Assembly: GCA_003220985.1 (NCBI GenBank)
Contig: QHTY01000128.1
Location: 477 to 7,247, forward strand
Length of the DNA stretch: 6,771 nt
Source of the DNA: Gemmatimonadota bacterium
GTDB taxonomy: Bacteria > Gemmatimonadota > Gemmatimonadetes > Gemmatimonadales > GWC2-71-9
Direction of reading: 5' to 3'
Of this stretch, positions 6,091 to 6,771 are shown piece after piece. The notes beneath the pieces are model-generated. The model made no database searches, was not told the DNA's origin, and saw only the letters and a list, made by a program, of their open reading frames with translations. Numbering within the stretch: position 1 is the stretch's first letter; the number at the start of each line of letters is the position of its first letter. Made by a program: the position numbers and the translations under genes.

Positions 6091-6771
6091 TGTCCCTCTC
6101 CGGCCGTCACGTCGTGCTCGGCGTGTCGGGCGGGATCGCCTGCTACAAGAGTTGTTTCCTGGCGCGCCGCCTGACAGAGGCGGGCGCCACGGTGGACGTG
6201 GTACTCACCGCAGCCGCCGCCGAGTTCGTGCGCCCGGTGACGTTCGAAGCGCTCACGGGACGGCCCGTCCTCAGCTCGTTGTGGGAGCGGGGGCGCGCGC
6301 TCGCGCACATCGATCTCGCAAAAGATCCTGATCTCGTCATCGTCGCTCCCGCGACCGCCAACATCCTCGCGCGCGCCGCCATGGGCATGGCCGATGACGT
6401 TCTCACAGCCCTGCTGCTCGCGCGCGCCGATCGTCCCGTGCTCGCGGCCCCAGCCATGAACGACGCGATGTACGCCAATCTCGCGACGACGACAAACATC
6501 AAGACGCTCGCCGAGCGCGGCTGGCATTTCATCGGACCGGACATCGGCGCGCTCGCCGAGGGGCCGAGCGAGCGGCCGGGTCGCATGAGCGAGCCCGAGG
6601 CGATCTTCGCCGCCGCGGAGCGGCTGCTCGGCGGCGCGCACAACAGCACGAGCAAATGGTCCGGCAAGCGCGTCGTCGTGACGGCCGGCGCGACGCGCGA
6701 GCATCTCGATCCGGTGCGGGTGATCACGAACCCCTCGAGCGGCAGGATGGGGTACGCGCTGGCGGAAGCGG
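6090..6771 (+). CDS. coaBC: Bifunctional phosphopantothenoylcysteine decarboxylase / phosphopantothenate-cysteine ligase, 3' partial
   Basis: Two steps of coenzyme A synthesis: CoaB joins cysteine to 4'-phosphopantothenate, and FMN-dependent CoaC decarboxylates the product. It runs off the window; 227 residues are visible. ATG at 6090 shares one base with the rpoZ stop (TGATG) and has AGGAAGG just upstream. The CoaC flavoprotein domain (about 1-180) shows GVSGGIACYKS (11-21), catalytic His73 in AHIDLAK, VIVAPATANILAR (83-95) and PAMNDAMYAN with Asn124. CoaB begins near 190 with KRVVVTAGATREHLDPVR and ITNPSSGRMG (212-221). Oddity: the loop that normally reads ACG-x-x-GxGRM reads AEGPSERPGRM (156-166). 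The cysteine is therefore Glu157 and one residue is inserted. The rest of the domain is intact, so I still call it CoaBC. Confidence 0.94.
   Translation, partial: MSLSGRHVVLGVSGGIACYKSCFLARRLTEAGATVDVVLTAAAAEFVRPVTFEALTGRPVLSSLWERGRALAHIDLAKDPDLVIVAPATANILARAAMGMADDVLTALLLARADRPVLAAPAMNDAMYANLATTTNIKTLAERGWHFIGPDIGALAEGPSERPGRMSEPEAIFAAAERLLGGAHNSTSKWSGKRVVVTAGATREHLDPVRVITNPSSGRMGYALAEA

Noticed and set aside
5856..6704. 282-codon open frame on the minus strand opposite rpoZ and coaBC
   Set aside because: Antisense to two well-supported genes; the product is low-complexity His/Arg-rich sequence with no family resemblance and no ribosome binding site of note.

Overview
The window is a GC-rich stretch of bacterial chromosome carrying seven genes, all on the + strand and packed almost without gaps. 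The order is icd (5' end missing) – pepA – a short TonB-dependent-receptor-like outer-membrane gene (frameshifted) – yicC – gmk – rpoZ – coaBC (3' end missing). Gene density, strong G/C preference at third codon positions, GTG/CTG starts, a short divergent omega subunit and an outer-membrane barrel protein with a (DTTAR)n linker together suggest a Gram-negative, high-GC lineage. My best guess is Gemmatimonadota or a relative; this is inference from style, not a database match.

Layout. Bases 1-1083 encode all but about the first 50 residues of an E. coli-type NADP-dependent isocitrate dehydrogenase. Its stop overlaps the start of pepA (ATGA, 1080-1083), an M17 leucyl aminopeptidase with every metal and catalytic residue in place. 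The pepA stop is overlapped by a likely CTG start (CTGA, 2537-2540) of a predicted outer-membrane protein with signal peptide, threonine-rich repeat linker, TonB plug-like domain and beta-barrel. Its reading frame breaks at a GGG run near 3192-3194. After 25 bases comes yicC (endoribonuclease family), overlapping gmk (GTGA, 5205-5208). A 28-base gap with a good ribosome binding site leads to rpoZ, and coaBC starts on the last base of the rpoZ stop (TGATG) and runs off the window end.

The second half (yicC-gmk-rpoZ-coaBC) is the widely conserved housekeeping cluster linking RNA turnover, guanine nucleotide synthesis, RNA polymerase assembly and coenzyme A synthesis. The first half holds central carbon metabolism (icd) and peptide turnover (pepA). 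The outer-membrane gene is the odd member. No terminator, RNA gene, mobile element, CRISPR array or gene-free stretch over 30 bases is visible, so the block may be read as one or two long transcripts.

I do not see a new multi-gene system here. The points most worth checking are the CoaC domain in which the usual active-site-loop cysteine is replaced by glutamate with a one-residue insertion, the frameshift in the receptor gene, its apparent CTG start, and its non-standard plug domain.
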